Source: JBBDWK01 sp040902885
Lineage (GTDB): Bacteria; Acidobacteriota; Terriglobia; Bryobacterales; Bryobacteraceae
NCBI GenBank assembly: GCA_040902885.1
Contig: JBBDWK010000045.1
Coordinates: forward strand, 1 to 32,010
Reading direction: 5' to 3'
Length of the DNA stretch: 32,010 bases
Below are positions 14,177-21,940 of the stretch, one piece after another. Positions within the stretch are counted from its first letter, which is position 1, and every line of letters begins with the position of its first letter. The position numbers were made by a program, and so were the translations under genes. Below the pieces are notes generated by a model. The model ran no database searches. It saw only the letters and a program-made list of their open reading frames with translations, and was not told the DNA's origin.

Positions 14177-15654
14177 AACAGCTACTGTGCCTCTTTCTGA
14201 CCGCAATTTTACTCGCATCCGCCGCGCCGGCCGAAATGCGCGTGGCGGCCCTGCCCGGGCAGTCGCCGCTGATTACGTTTCGCGTGGTCTTCACGACCGG
14301 AGCCGCTTACGATCCGCCGGATAAGCCCGGCCTGGCCCACCTGACGGCCAGTATGCTCGCTCGGGGCGGCACCCGGCAGCAGACCTATCAACAGATCCTG
14401 GATGCCATGTTTCCGATGGCCACATCCATCTCGGTTCAGGTGGACAAGGAGATGGTCGCCTTCTCTGGCACGACCCACGCCGAAAACCTGGAGGAGTACT
14501 ACAAGCTGTTTCGAGCGGCGGTGCTCGAGCCGGGCTGGCGCGAAGACGACCTGAAGCGGGTGAAGGACGATACCATCAATTACCTGCGGGTTACACTGCG
14601 CGACAACAATGAAGAGGAACTCGCCAAGGAAGTCCTCTACAACACGATCTACGAGGGGCACCCTTACGGCCATCACAACGCCGGCACAGTATCGTCCATC
14701 GAGAAGATCACCATGGCGGACCTGCGGAAATTCTATGCGGAGAACTTCACGCGCGCGAACCTGATTCTGGGCATTGCCGGGGGTTATCCGCAGGGGTTTC
14801 TGGAGCGTGTGAAGAAGGACTTCGAGCGGCTGCCCGAGGGCTCAAGGACATCGAAGAAACTGCCCGCGCCCAAGTCTCCGGACAAGTCGCGCGTCCTGTT
14901 GATTGAGAAGGAAACGCGCGGGGTGGCATATTCCATCGGATACCCCATCGATGTAAAGCGCGGCGATCCCGACTTCCCCGCCCTGCTGGTAGCTCAGTCC
15001 TGGTTCGGCCAGCATCGCAACAGCGGCGGGCGCCTGTTCAACCGCATGCGAGAGGCGCGCGGCCTGAATTACGGCAACTACGCCTATATCGAATACTTCC
15101 CTCGCGGCATGTTCCAGTTCACGCCGGACCCGAACCTTGCCCGGCAGCAGCAGATTTTTCAGATCTGGATCAGACCTCTCGAGCCGCCCACCGCGCACTT
15201 CGGGCTGCGGCTGGCCATGTTCGAGCTCAATGCCCTGACGCAAGACGGACTTACGCAGGAACAATTCGAGCACACGCGCGAATATCTGACGAAGAACGCG
15301 AACCTGCTGATGAGCACCAAGAACGCCGAGCTGGGGTATGCCATTGACAGCACGTACTACGGCATTCCCGAATACGCCGGCTACCTGAAGAACGCTCTGG
15401 CAAAACTGACCGTGGAAGACGTGAACAAAGCCATTCGCAAGCATCTGCGCCCGGACCGGGTGCAGATTGTCGCGGTGACCAAAGACGCCGCCGCGCTCAA
15501 GGCGAAGCTGGTTGCGGGCGAGGCGTCTCCCATGAACTACAACTCGCCCAAGCCGGACGAGATTCTGAAGGAAGACAAGGTCGTGGAGAAGTGGGATCTG
15601 AAGGTGCCGGCCGACCGCATCGAGATCATTCCGGTGGAGAAGGTGTTCGAATAG
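14173..15654 (+). CDS. M16 family peptidase-like protein (inactive partner), exported
   Basis: A 493-residue M16 homologue with a signal peptide (MKQLLCLFLTAILLASAAPA). The zinc motif is lost: at the aligned position it reads HLTAS (56-60) instead of HXXEH, so only the first histidine remains and catalysis is not possible. The fold is otherwise retained (PGLAHLTASMLARGG, YGHHNAGTVSSIEKITMADL, GGRLFNRMREARGLNY), the last being the conserved C-terminal domain region that contributes to the substrate pocket of the active partner. An active plus inactive M16 pair in one operon is the standard bacterial arrangement. Start overlaps the active subunit's stop (ATGA), indicating translational coupling and near-equal expression. 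Confidence 0.92.
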   Translation: MKQLLCLFLTAILLASAAPAEMRVAALPGQSPLITFRVVFTTGAAYDPPDKPGLAHLTASMLARGGTRQQTYQQILDAMFPMATSISVQVDKEMVAFSGTTHAENLEEYYKLFRAAVLEPGWREDDLKRVKDDTINYLRVTLRDNNEEELAKEVLYNTIYEGHPYGHHNAGTVSSIEKITMADLRKFYAENFTRANLILGIAGGYPQGFLERVKKDFERLPEGSRTSKKLPAPKSPDKSRVLLIEKETRGVAYSIGYPIDVKRGDPDFPALLVAQSWFGQHRNSGGRLFNRMREARGLNYGNYAYIEYFPRGMFQFTPDPNLARQQQIFQIWIRPLEPPTAHFGLRLAMFELNALTQDGLTQEQFEHTREYLTKNANLLMSTKNAELGYAIDSTYYGIPEYAGYLKNALAKLTVEDVNKAIRKHLRPDRVQIVAVTKDAAALKAKLVAGEASPMNYNSPKPDEILKEDKVVEKWDLKVPADRIEIIPVEKVFE

Positions 15655-15712
15655 AGTGACTTGAATTATAAATGGCCGTGGTTGTCACTGCCGCTCTTTG
15701 ATGGAGATCGGT

Positions 15713-15718
15713 TACACT
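15713..15718 (+). promoter_or_regulatory. TACACT -10 element just before the DUF104 gene
   Basis: TACACT (15713-15718) in the context GGTTACACTGAA ends 8 bases before the ATG at 15727, so the transcript would have a leader of about two bases. No -35 hexamer lies at 16-18 bases. The 11-base GTTACACTGAA is shared with the amidase promoter at 11386-11396. Confidence 0.4.
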
Positions 15719-15726
15719 GAAGGCAT

Positions 15727-15987
15727 ATGGAGAAGAGACTTCAAGTCGTGTACAAGAATGGCGTTCTCCAGCCTCTGGAGGCCCTACCGCTTGAAGAGAG
15801 GCAGCAGGTGACCGTGACCATCACCGACCCAGCCAGCGTCGGCCAGGACGTCGCCGGATATTTCTCGCCCGAAGAATGGGCAGAAGCGGCGCATGACGAT
15901 ATCAGCCTGGACGAAGTGCGACGAGCGCTGTCTACAATCTCCGGTTCTCTATCCGACGCTGTGATCGCTCTCCGGCAAGAGCGCTGA
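15727..15987 (+). CDS. DUF104 (AF2212-like) antitoxin, apparently orphan
   Basis: An 86-residue protein whose N-terminus RLQVVYKNGVLQPLEALPLE matches the DUF104/AF2212-like antitoxin domain, normally a small beta-structured protein encoded directly before a PIN-domain RNase toxin. Residues 45-86 (YFSPEEWAEAAHDDISLDEV) form the variable toxin-binding tail. The expected PIN gene is missing: directly after the TGA at 15985-15987, a few codons reading xAKLL are followed at once by a stop and by an inverted repeat at 16005-16025. The gene may therefore be a solitary antitoxin left by loss of the toxin, or may act on a toxin elsewhere. Normal length for the family, intact frame. Confidence 0.78.
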   Translation: MEKRLQVVYKNGVLQPLEALPLEERQQVTVTITDPASVGQDVAGYFSPEEWAEAAHDDISLDEVRRALSTISGSLSDAVIALRQER

Positions 15988-16004
15988 TTGCCAAACTACT
16001 GTAG

Positions 16005-16025
16005 TGTCCAGGAATTAACTGGACA
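16005..16025. repeat. 7-bp inverted repeat TGTCCAG/CTGGACA
   Basis: TGTCCAG (16005-16011) and CTGGACA (16019-16025) form a perfect hairpin with a GAATTAA loop, 17 bases after the DUF104 stop. With no T-run after the stem it is not a classical terminator. It occupies the place where a PIN toxin gene would continue and could mark a deletion or former mobile-element boundary. Confidence 0.45.
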
Positions 16026-16056
16026 GCCTTCGGGCCACTCATCCCGATCCGCGTTG

Positions 16057-16120
16057 ATCGGCGGCCAGCAATTTCCGGGAGACTTTTGGGCCAATTGGGC
16101 ACAAGAGATTGGCCGCCGAT
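16057..16120. repeat. 11-bp inverted repeat flanking the GxxExxY remnant start
   Basis: ATCGGCGGCCA (16057-16067) is the exact reverse complement of TGGCCGCCGAT (16110-16120), separated by 42 bases. With neighbouring GATGAACGCCGAT-type words this resembles the GCCGCCGATGAACGC repeats often seen beside GxxExxY genes in bacterial genomes (recalled from general experience, not checked here). Confidence 0.5.
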
Positions 16121-16262
16121 GAACACTGATGAACGCCGATTGCTCAACGATCTGACAGAGCGCGTATGGGCGTCGTCTTCGAAGTTGCCAACACACTCGG
16201 CGCCGGGTTGTCATTCTGAACTTCGAGTTGCAGGCCTAGCCCTTTTTCCGCTTCAAGGAGAG
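16119..16262 (+). pseudogene. GxxExxY family protein remnant (frameshifted, internally deleted)
   Basis: From the ATG at 16119 the frame reads MNTDERRLLNDLTERV, the usual N-terminus of GxxExxY (PF13366-like) proteins. At about 16166 one base is missing: in the +1 frame the sequence continues as MGVVFEVANTLGAGL, again a clear family match. Then a stop is reached and the LEKVYENAL core that names the family is absent; the first frame resumes with SELRVAGLAL, similar to the ELRKAGL segment that normally follows that core. The gene is thus a short remnant with one frameshift and one internal deletion, ending near the 3' end of the convergent prmA. The family's function is unknown. Confidence 0.65.
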
Positions 16263-16279
16263 GCTCCGAATACAATGGT

Positions 16280-17062
16280 TCAAGTCACACGAGTAGAAAT
16301 CAGCAAGCGCCATTCGCCTTCCGTGCGGCGTTCGCGTACCGTGGCTAAAGCTTGCGCGACTTCCTCCTCCCTGTCCGCCTGAAAACCGCTGATCAGCGCT
16401 GCGCCGCCGGTTCGCAGGCACCGGGCGAAGCCGTCCGCGAGTTCGATCGCCGCCTCGGCGCTGATGTTGCATAGAATCAGGTCGGCGGTTTCCGGCGCCA
16501 CCGCATCGAGCGAGCCGGTGAGCAGCGCAACCCCGGGGGGAAGCCTGGAGCGTGCGACGGCGGTGGCGGCGGGATCGTCGTCGCAGGCGATGACATGGCC
16601 AGCGCCCAGAAGCACGGCGGCCAGCGAGAGGATGCCCGAACCCGTGCCCACATCAAGCACGCTCATCCCCGGCCGCAGATAATCTTCGAGCGCTTCCAAA
16701 CAGAGCCGCGTGGCCTCGTGCGCGCCGGTGCCGCAAGCCAGGCCGGGATTCACGGGGATCCGCACGCGGCCGGGAGGCGTTGGATCGTCGCGCCACTCCG
16801 GAACCAGAAACAGGCGCTCTCCCACCAGCCTCGGTTCCCAGAGCGAGCGCGAAAACGCCACCCAGTCGCGATTCTCCTCGCGCCGCAGCGCAGGACGGCG
16901 GCCGGCGAAGCGCTCGATCAGGGCCCGCTCGTCCGCATCGTCCTCGAAGAAGGCGCGAACGCTCAATTCCGACTCCACAACGCCCGCCGGGTCCCGCTCC
17001 CACAGCTCGGCGATGAGTAAGTCGCGCTCCTCGGTGGTACACTCCAGCTCCAGGGAAAACAT
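16280..17062 (-). CDS. prmA: Ribosomal protein L11 methyltransferase-like enzyme
   Basis: A 260-residue SAM-dependent methyltransferase. Start is the ATG at 17062, preceded by GAAGG; a longer in-frame version from 17140 would run into the divergent gene and adds no conserved sequence. The N-terminal FSLELECTTEERDLLIAELW domain resembles the PrmA substrate-recognition domain. The middle has CGTGAHEATRLCLEAL, a PrmA hallmark, then SAM motif I LDVGTGSGILSLAA, the acidic DDD loop and LILCNISAEAAIELA where PrmA usually has NILANPL. PrmA trimethylates ribosomal protein L11. The altered post-I motif leaves room for a related protein-methyltransferase role. It is divergent from the DapA-like gene with 38 bases between starts. 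Confidence 0.85.
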   Translation of the reverse strand: MFSLELECTTEERDLLIAELWERDPAGVVESELSVRAFFEDDADERALIERFAGRRPALRREENRDWVAFSRSLWEPRLVGERLFLVPEWRDDPTPPGRVRIPVNPGLACGTGAHEATRLCLEALEDYLRPGMSVLDVGTGSGILSLAAVLLGAGHVIACDDDPAATAVARSRLPPGVALLTGSLDAVAPETADLILCNISAEAAIELADGFARCLRTGGAALISGFQADREEEVAQALATVRERRTEGEWRLLISTRVT

Positions 17063-17100
17063 ACCTTCAGGACCAGTATGTTGTATTTTGAGAACTTCGC

Positions 17101-17865
17101 ATGAAACTACAGGGCATCCACGCCGAGATTCCGACGCCATTCGATTACAAGGGAGAAATCTACCGCGCCAAGCTGGAGCACAACCTGGCGAAGTGGAACC
17201 ACGCAGCGCTGGCAGGCTACGTGGTTTGCACCGGGGCCGGGGAAGGCGATCTTTTGGGCTTTGAGGAGAAGATCGCCGTATGGGAACTGGTGGCAGAGCA
17301 CGCCGCTCCGGGGCGCGTGCTGATTGCCGGCGTGGGAGTGCCAGGCGTTCACGAGAGTCTGCAGCTCATCGAGCGCGCGGCCGATCTGGGCTATGCCGCC
17401 GCCCTGCTCGATTCTCTGCCGGCGGCGCCCGAGACGCAGAAGTTGTACCTTTGTTCCATCGCCGATCGAGCGCGTATCCCTGTGCTGGCCACGCCGACTG
17501 CTCCTTTGCCGCATCCCAGATTGGTAGATTTGCGGCCGCAGGTCGCGCGCTCGGCGGGCGGGTTGTGGCAGGCTCTGAGTGCGGGCGCGTCGGCGGCCTT
17601 TCTTCAGTTCGCAAGCGCCGCGCCCTATGCGGCCATCTCCATCTGGGAAGCGCACCGGACGCGCGAGGAGGAAGCCGGTGAGGAGTTGCAGGGGCGCATC
17701 GCGCATGCCGCGGAGTGCGTCTCTTCCCGCTACGGAGTGCCCGGGCTGAAGTATGCTATGGACCTGAATGGATACTATGGCGGGCCGCCGCGCCTGCCGA
17801 ACGCTTCGCTTCCGCTACAGGCGAGGCAAGAAATTGAGGAGGCGTTCCGGGATATCAAAGGATGA
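17101..17865 (+). CDS. DapA-like (dihydrodipicolinate synthase family) protein lacking the active site
   Basis: A 254-residue protein with the N-terminal half of a DapA/NAL-family TIM barrel: GIHAEIPTPFDYKGEIYRAK, the substrate loop TGAGEGDLLGFEEKI (normally GTTGE) and VLIAGVGVPGVHESLQLIER. Family members run to about 290 residues and use a YNxP tyrosine and a Schiff-base lysine in the second half. Here residues about 125-165 read ATPTAPLPHPRLVDLRPQVA and continue without either residue, and the barrel is some 40 residues short. It cannot work as a class I aldolase by this mechanism. The frame is long, clean and followed by a downstream gene after 21 bases, so it appears maintained rather than freshly decayed. 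Role unknown. Confidence 0.75.
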   Translation: MKLQGIHAEIPTPFDYKGEIYRAKLEHNLAKWNHAALAGYVVCTGAGEGDLLGFEEKIAVWELVAEHAAPGRVLIAGVGVPGVHESLQLIERAADLGYAAALLDSLPAAPETQKLYLCSIADRARIPVLATPTAPLPHPRLVDLRPQVARSAGGLWQALSAGASAAFLQFASAAPYAAISIWEAHRTREEEAGEELQGRIAHAAECVSSRYGVPGLKYAMDLNGYYGGPPRLPNASLPLQARQEIEEAFRDIKG

Positions 17866-17886
17866 TGACGTAACCGGCGTTTCCGC

Positions 17887-20010
17887 ATGCGGCTCCTCGT
17901 CTCCATCTGCGTGGGGTTTTTCGCAATCTGGCATGCGGCGGCGCTCCAGGCAGCCGACTCGGTAACCCTCACGCTCAAGCTGCATGAAGGCAGGCTCGCG
18001 CCGGAGCGAATCGAGTTCAGCTCCAATGAACGGCCCGAGTTGAGCGCCGCCATTCACCAATACTTCAACCAGCTTCCCAAGCTGTTTCAGCTCGCGCTGG
18101 CATCGGAGACGGATCCGGACGCGGAGGAAGTACGGAATCTCTCGGGCGACTGGACGGAGGCCATGGAGAAGTTTGTCCTCTGGACGCAAACGGGCGACCG
18201 CCAGCCGGCGGAAGCCGTCTTCCAGAATGTGCTCGGCCGGATCCATGAGGCTCTGATGTTCGACCCGGAGCTGCTCGATCTTTCCTCGCCCAGCGTGAAG
18301 TTCGAGGTTGTCGCGATCGAGACCAATGAACTCGACATCGAGTTCCCGGCGATGGGCGATGAGCGGAAACGGACCGAGAGGCAGAACAGGATTCGCGAGA
18401 GGCTGCGAAAGCTGGACGGCAGCCTGTGGTGCGACGCCTGCATTCGCCGTGAAATCGAAGACTTCTATGCGCCGATGAACCTGCCCGTGGAGGCGATCCC
18501 CGCGCGGCCGCGACGGATCACTATCCGCGAGGGCGCGCGTATCGCCTCCATTCGGATCGCGTGCGATATCGAAAGCGGCGAGGCCCGGAAGATTCTCTGG
18601 AACCTGCTATCGGACGATCGCTTCCGGCAGGCGGAGCGCCTGAAGAATCTGACCTGCGATGGGGCACAGGAAGAGCGAGTCTTCGACTACATGGAAGACC
18701 TCGGGTTCGCGAAACTGACCGAGCCCTATCTGATCGCGAGCCGCCTCCAACTCGCGCAGCTCGCGCTGGCGCAGCTTGGAGCTACCGTCTCGGTAGTCCC
18801 CAACCGCACGCGCCGGGACGACGATGAGACGCCGAGCGGGCAGGAGTACAGGGACCTTCTGATAAAGCGCATCGACAAAGAAGACCCTCCGCCGGGAGAA
18901 CGTCCAAAGCCCGCGCCGGTTGAGTCGGACGTGCGCGGCCTGCTGGGGCAGGACCGGCAGATTCCCCGGCAGCAGACTCCGGGCACGGACCTGGGTGGCG
19001 GCGAGCGGGACGGCGCTTTGCGGGAGCGCACGCGCTTTGTCGGCGGCGGAGTTGAGTATCGGCCGGGGCAGACGCTGCGGCTGTTTGGCCTCGGCCAGCA
19101 AACGCGCCTGCCGTGGCCCTTTGGCAACGGCGCGCTTTCGGTGAAGGGAAGCTTTCCGGACGGCAGCCTGGGAGCGGTCAATTACTTTGCGGACTACATC
19201 GGCTTTTCCACCTTGCGCCGAAGGCTCGCGCTGCGGCTGAACGCATCGTCGGAGCTGCAACGCAAGCGATTTCTCGGCGGGCGAAATCTCGACGAGAAGC
19301 GCTCCGGCGGGCTGGGGCGTTTGGAGTTCGAACCTTTCCGCGACCTGGCGGGCGCGCAGCTTCAGATTTTCGGCGAAGCGACGCGCGGCACGGTGGAGAC
19401 ATACAGTAACACCGCCGTGGCGGCAAAGCTGAACTTGACCCGGCTCGACACCGGCGCGCGGGTGTTCTACCGTAGCATGGAGTCGGAGTATCCGGTGCGG
19501 CTCTCGTTCGAGCCGCGAATCCGGTGGGGCCTGGGACTCTCGGCAACGGAAACGCCATTCCGTGTCTTCCAGTTTACGGGGCGATACCATCAGGCCTTGC
19601 GCGGCCGGTACGCATTGGACTTCGGCGGGCGGGTGGAGATGGCTGGCAAAGACACGCCTCTGGTGGAGCTGCCGTCGTTCGGCGGGGCGGACGTGGTGCG
19701 CGGCTTTCGCGCCGACGACGCGCTGGGACGGCGCTTGTGGAGCGTGCAGAACGAGCTCTGGATGCCGCTGCCGTTCGATGCCGGCCCGCTGCGGAGACTG
19801 CGGCTGGCCGTATTTGGGGATGCAGGCGGCGCGTGGCAGACGAGAGATTCGCTGCCGGGCATGCGATGGGGCGCTGGAGCGGGGCTTCGTCTGGATATGG
19901 ATCTGGTTGTTTTGAAATTGGATTGGGCCTATGGCTTCGGCCCGGCGGCAACGGGCGGAAGCCGCGGGAAATTCTACCTGAGTTTCGAGAGCAGCGTTCC
20001 CGTGAATTGA
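17887..20010 (+). CDS. Omp85/BamA-superfamily outer-membrane beta-barrel protein
   Basis: A 707-residue protein with a signal peptide (SICVGFFAIWHAAALQA, cleavage near 22). The C-terminal part from about residue 390 is beta-strand rich and ends in the surface-antigen/Omp85 region: LPSFGGADVVRGFRADDALG carries the VRGF motif (604-607) of the L6 loop that enters the barrel lumen, followed by NELWMPLP, LRLAVFGDAGGAW and GAGAGLRLDMDLVVLKLDWA. Residues 23-370 should hold POTRA-like periplasmic domains; two motifs are noticeable, a CDACIRREIEDFY segment near 180 and RITIREGARIASIRIACDIE. The protein ends in VPVN instead of the terminal aromatic typical for BAM substrates. It could assemble or secrete a specific client, possibly the protein encoded 19 bases downstream. 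Confidence 0.82.
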   Translation: MRLLVSICVGFFAIWHAAALQAADSVTLTLKLHEGRLAPERIEFSSNERPELSAAIHQYFNQLPKLFQLALASETDPDAEEVRNLSGDWTEAMEKFVLWTQTGDRQPAEAVFQNVLGRIHEALMFDPELLDLSSPSVKFEVVAIETNELDIEFPAMGDERKRTERQNRIRERLRKLDGSLWCDACIRREIEDFYAPMNLPVEAIPARPRRITIREGARIASIRIACDIESGEARKILWNLLSDDRFRQAERLKNLTCDGAQEERVFDYMEDLGFAKLTEPYLIASRLQLAQLALAQLGATVSVVPNRTRRDDDETPSGQEYRDLLIKRIDKEDPPPGERPKPAPVESDVRGLLGQDRQIPRQQTPGTDLGGGERDGALRERTRFVGGGVEYRPGQTLRLFGLGQQTRLPWPFGNGALSVKGSFPDGSLGAVNYFADYIGFSTLRRRLALRLNASSELQRKRFLGGRNLDEKRSGGLGRLEFEPFRDLAGAQLQIFGEATRGTVETYSNTAVAAKLNLTRLDTGARVFYRSMESEYPVRLSFEPRIRWGLGLSATETPFRVFQFTGRYHQALRGRYALDFGGRVEMAGKDTPLVELPSFGGADVVRGFRADDALGRRLWSVQNELWMPLPFDAGPLRRLRLAVFGDAGGAWQTRDSLPGMRWGAGAGLRLDMDLVVLKLDWAYGFGPAATGGSRGKFYLSFESSVPVN

Positions 20011-20029
20011 ACGCAAAGGAGACGCATAG

Positions 20030-21169
20030 ATGGCATCGCCGGCATTCGCACTGAAGAAGGAGCAGGAAACATTCGAACTGGACGCTCTGGGCGGGGCGGG
20101 CCAGGCAGGCACCTGGACCACCAACGAGAAGAACCAGATCGTCATACAAAAGAACACGGGTCCGGCCGTGGCCATTGACGTGGCGTGGCGGTTCAACTCC
20201 GATAACCAGCTCATCGTCTCTGAGGGCGACAAAGAGCTGTTGAACTTCGGCGCCTTACCCGGCTTCCGGTCCTCGTTCCAAACCCGCGACGGGGTTTTGC
20301 TTGTGAAGCCCGATAGGAAGCGCACGTTCGAGTTCACACTGCGCGCGCAATGGAGCCTGGATGCCGAGCACGACCTGTTAATCACGGTGAATGGCCAACA
20401 ATCGAAAATCGACGGGTTCATCAACGATCCGAGCGGAAGGTTCCTCTACCTGTTCTCCAACAAAAAGAAACCGCTGGAGACCAATGTGCTCGGGTTCGTT
20501 GGCGGATGGGGCAAGGAGGAAGGCCCCAATGGCGAACCAAAATTGAGCTTTACCTTCAAGGGCGCGGACGGCGCGAACCACAAATTCGTGCTGCCCGGAT
20601 CGATCGTCATGAAGCGAAGCACCAACCAGCTCGCCTATAGCTACAACAAGCGCAACAAGACGCTCGGGGTGCAATTGCAGGGCACGCTGCTGATCGATTC
20701 GGACTTCCGGATACGATATGTATTCGACCGGCAGAAATCGGCGAGCGGGGAACCATTGGTCAACTCGACCATGATAGGCTTCGCCGCGGAAATCGTGCGG
20801 CCCAACTTCCAAGGCGATCTGGAGCTTGTGCTCAAACGGGAGGACGGAACGAACAGCGGGACCACGCTGGCCATCGGCGGCAGTTTCTCGGGCGTTCTGG
20901 GGCAAACCACCCTGCTGGTAGGTTTCGCGTACAGCCAGACGACGGCTTCGGGCGGCGCGATCCGCCGGTCGGTTGGATTCGATGGCCAGCTCCAGTTCCA
21001 GGAAAACGAGGTGGTCTGGTCCTTCGAGACGACGGGACAGACCTTGTCGCTCGAGATCGGGGCGCACATCAAGCTGGGTGAGAAGAACGCTCTGGACGGC
21101 AGGTTGAACCTGCAGATGGCGAACGGCGAGGTGGTTGGAGTGACGGCGCTGTTAGGGGTAAGGTTCTAG
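20030..21169 (+). CDS. Unrecognised beta-rich protein, possible client of the upstream Omp85 protein
   Basis: A 379-residue protein that I do not recognise. There is no signal peptide (MASPAFALKKEQETFELDAL), yet nearly the whole length alternates hydrophobic and polar residues as in beta-sheets. Three similar units are visible in the first 120 residues: TWTTNEKNQIVIQKNTG, AWRFNSDNQLIVSEGD and QWSLDAEHDLLITVNGQ, each a tryptophan followed by an N/D-rich turn and a strand. The C-terminal part (TTLAIGGSFSGVLGQTTLLV, TLSLEIGAHIKLG, TALLGVRF) looks like barrel strands and ends in phenylalanine, the classic outer-membrane signal, at odds with the missing leader. AAGGAG lies eight bases before the ATG. 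It sits between the Omp85 gene and a cytochrome c gene in one transcription direction. Confidence 0.8.
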   Translation: MASPAFALKKEQETFELDALGGAGQAGTWTTNEKNQIVIQKNTGPAVAIDVAWRFNSDNQLIVSEGDKELLNFGALPGFRSSFQTRDGVLLVKPDRKRTFEFTLRAQWSLDAEHDLLITVNGQQSKIDGFINDPSGRFLYLFSNKKKPLETNVLGFVGGWGKEEGPNGEPKLSFTFKGADGANHKFVLPGSIVMKRSTNQLAYSYNKRNKTLGVQLQGTLLIDSDFRIRYVFDRQKSASGEPLVNSTMIGFAAEIVRPNFQGDLELVLKREDGTNSGTTLAIGGSFSGVLGQTTLLVGFAYSQTTASGGAIRRSVGFDGQLQFQENEVVWSFETTGQTLSLEIGAHIKLGEKNALDGRLNLQMANGEVVGVTALLGVRF

Positions 21170-21187
21170 ATCCGGAGCGCGGCCCCC

Positions 21188-21940
21188 ATGGTGTTCCTTC
21201 TCATTTGGATTCTGCTGGCCTGCCCGGCCGTCGCTCAAGACGCCAAGGAAATTGAAGCGGGCAGAGAATTATTTGCGGGAGCGTGCAGCGCCTGCCACGG
21301 ACCGAATGGCGAAGGCGGCGTTGGCCCGAGCCTCAGCGACGGCCGTCGGCTGCGCCGGCTGGACTCGCAGGAGCTCTTCAACTCCATCAGGAACGGCGTG
21401 CGCGGTACGGATATGCCGCCCTTTCCGCTGCCCGACGATCAGATCCGGAAGATGATGGCCTTCGTCCGGAGCTTGAGCGCGCCCGCGGCCGATAGCGGTG
21501 TCCCTGGAGATCTCCCGGCAGGCAAGCAGATTTTCTTTGGAAAGGGCGGTTGCTCCAACTGCCATATGATTCGCGGCCAAGGCGGTTTCCTGGGACCCGA
21601 CTTGACGGACATCGGGGCGCGCCGGTCGGTGAAGCAGCTTCGCGAAGGACTGCTCGATCCAAATGCGCGCATTGCCGAAGGATTTCGCGGCGTTAGCGTG
21701 AAGGCGCGCGACGGACGGGAGATTCGCGGCGTCGCACGCAACTTCAACAACTATTCGGTACAAGTGTTGGACGCCGGCGGCCGGCTCCATCTGCTGTCGA
21801 AGGAAGACATCCAGCATCTCGACTTTAGCGGGAAGTCGCCCATGCCGGACGACTACTCGAAACGGCTGTTGCCCGAAGAAGTTCAGAACGTGCTGGCCTT
21901 CGTAAGCCGCCAGACGATTCGCCCAAGGAGTAATGAGTGA
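21188..21940 (+). CDS. Exported dihaem cytochrome c with a Pirellula/Verrucomicrobium-type haem-binding domain
   Basis: A 250-residue periplasmic electron carrier. Signal peptide MVFLLIWILLACPAVAQ. First haem site CSACH (33-37), with GPNGEGGVGPSL and a probable axial methionine in DMPPF (76). Second site CSNCH (122-126), followed by GQGGFLGPDLTDIGARRSV, LLDPNARIAEGF, VKARDGREIRGV and DIQHLDFSGKSPMP, which is the pattern of the haem-binding domain family named after Pirellula and Verrucomicrobium. It overlaps the PQQ dehydrogenase gene by one base (TGATG), so it is the probable electron acceptor of that enzyme, delivering electrons toward a terminal oxidase. Confidence 0.92.
   Translation: MVFLLIWILLACPAVAQDAKEIEAGRELFAGACSACHGPNGEGGVGPSLSDGRRLRRLDSQELFNSIRNGVRGTDMPPFPLPDDQIRKMMAFVRSLSAPAADSGVPGDLPAGKQIFFGKGGCSNCHMIRGQGGFLGPDLTDIGARRSVKQLREGLLDPNARIAEGFRGVSVKARDGREIRGVARNFNNYSVQVLDAGGRLHLLSKEDIQHLDFSGKSPMPDDYSKRLLPEEVQNVLAFVSRQTIRPRSNE

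Noticed and set aside
12827..15654. Loss of HXXEH in the second M16 gene as a sign of a pseudogene
   Set aside because: An inactive partner encoded beside an active M16 peptidase is the normal bacterial arrangement, and the frame and signal peptide are intact.
18607..20424. A 605-codon minus-strand frame opposite the Omp85 gene
   Set aside because: No recognisable domain and low-complexity composition; the plus strand encodes signal peptide and the VRGF barrel motif in a clean frame.
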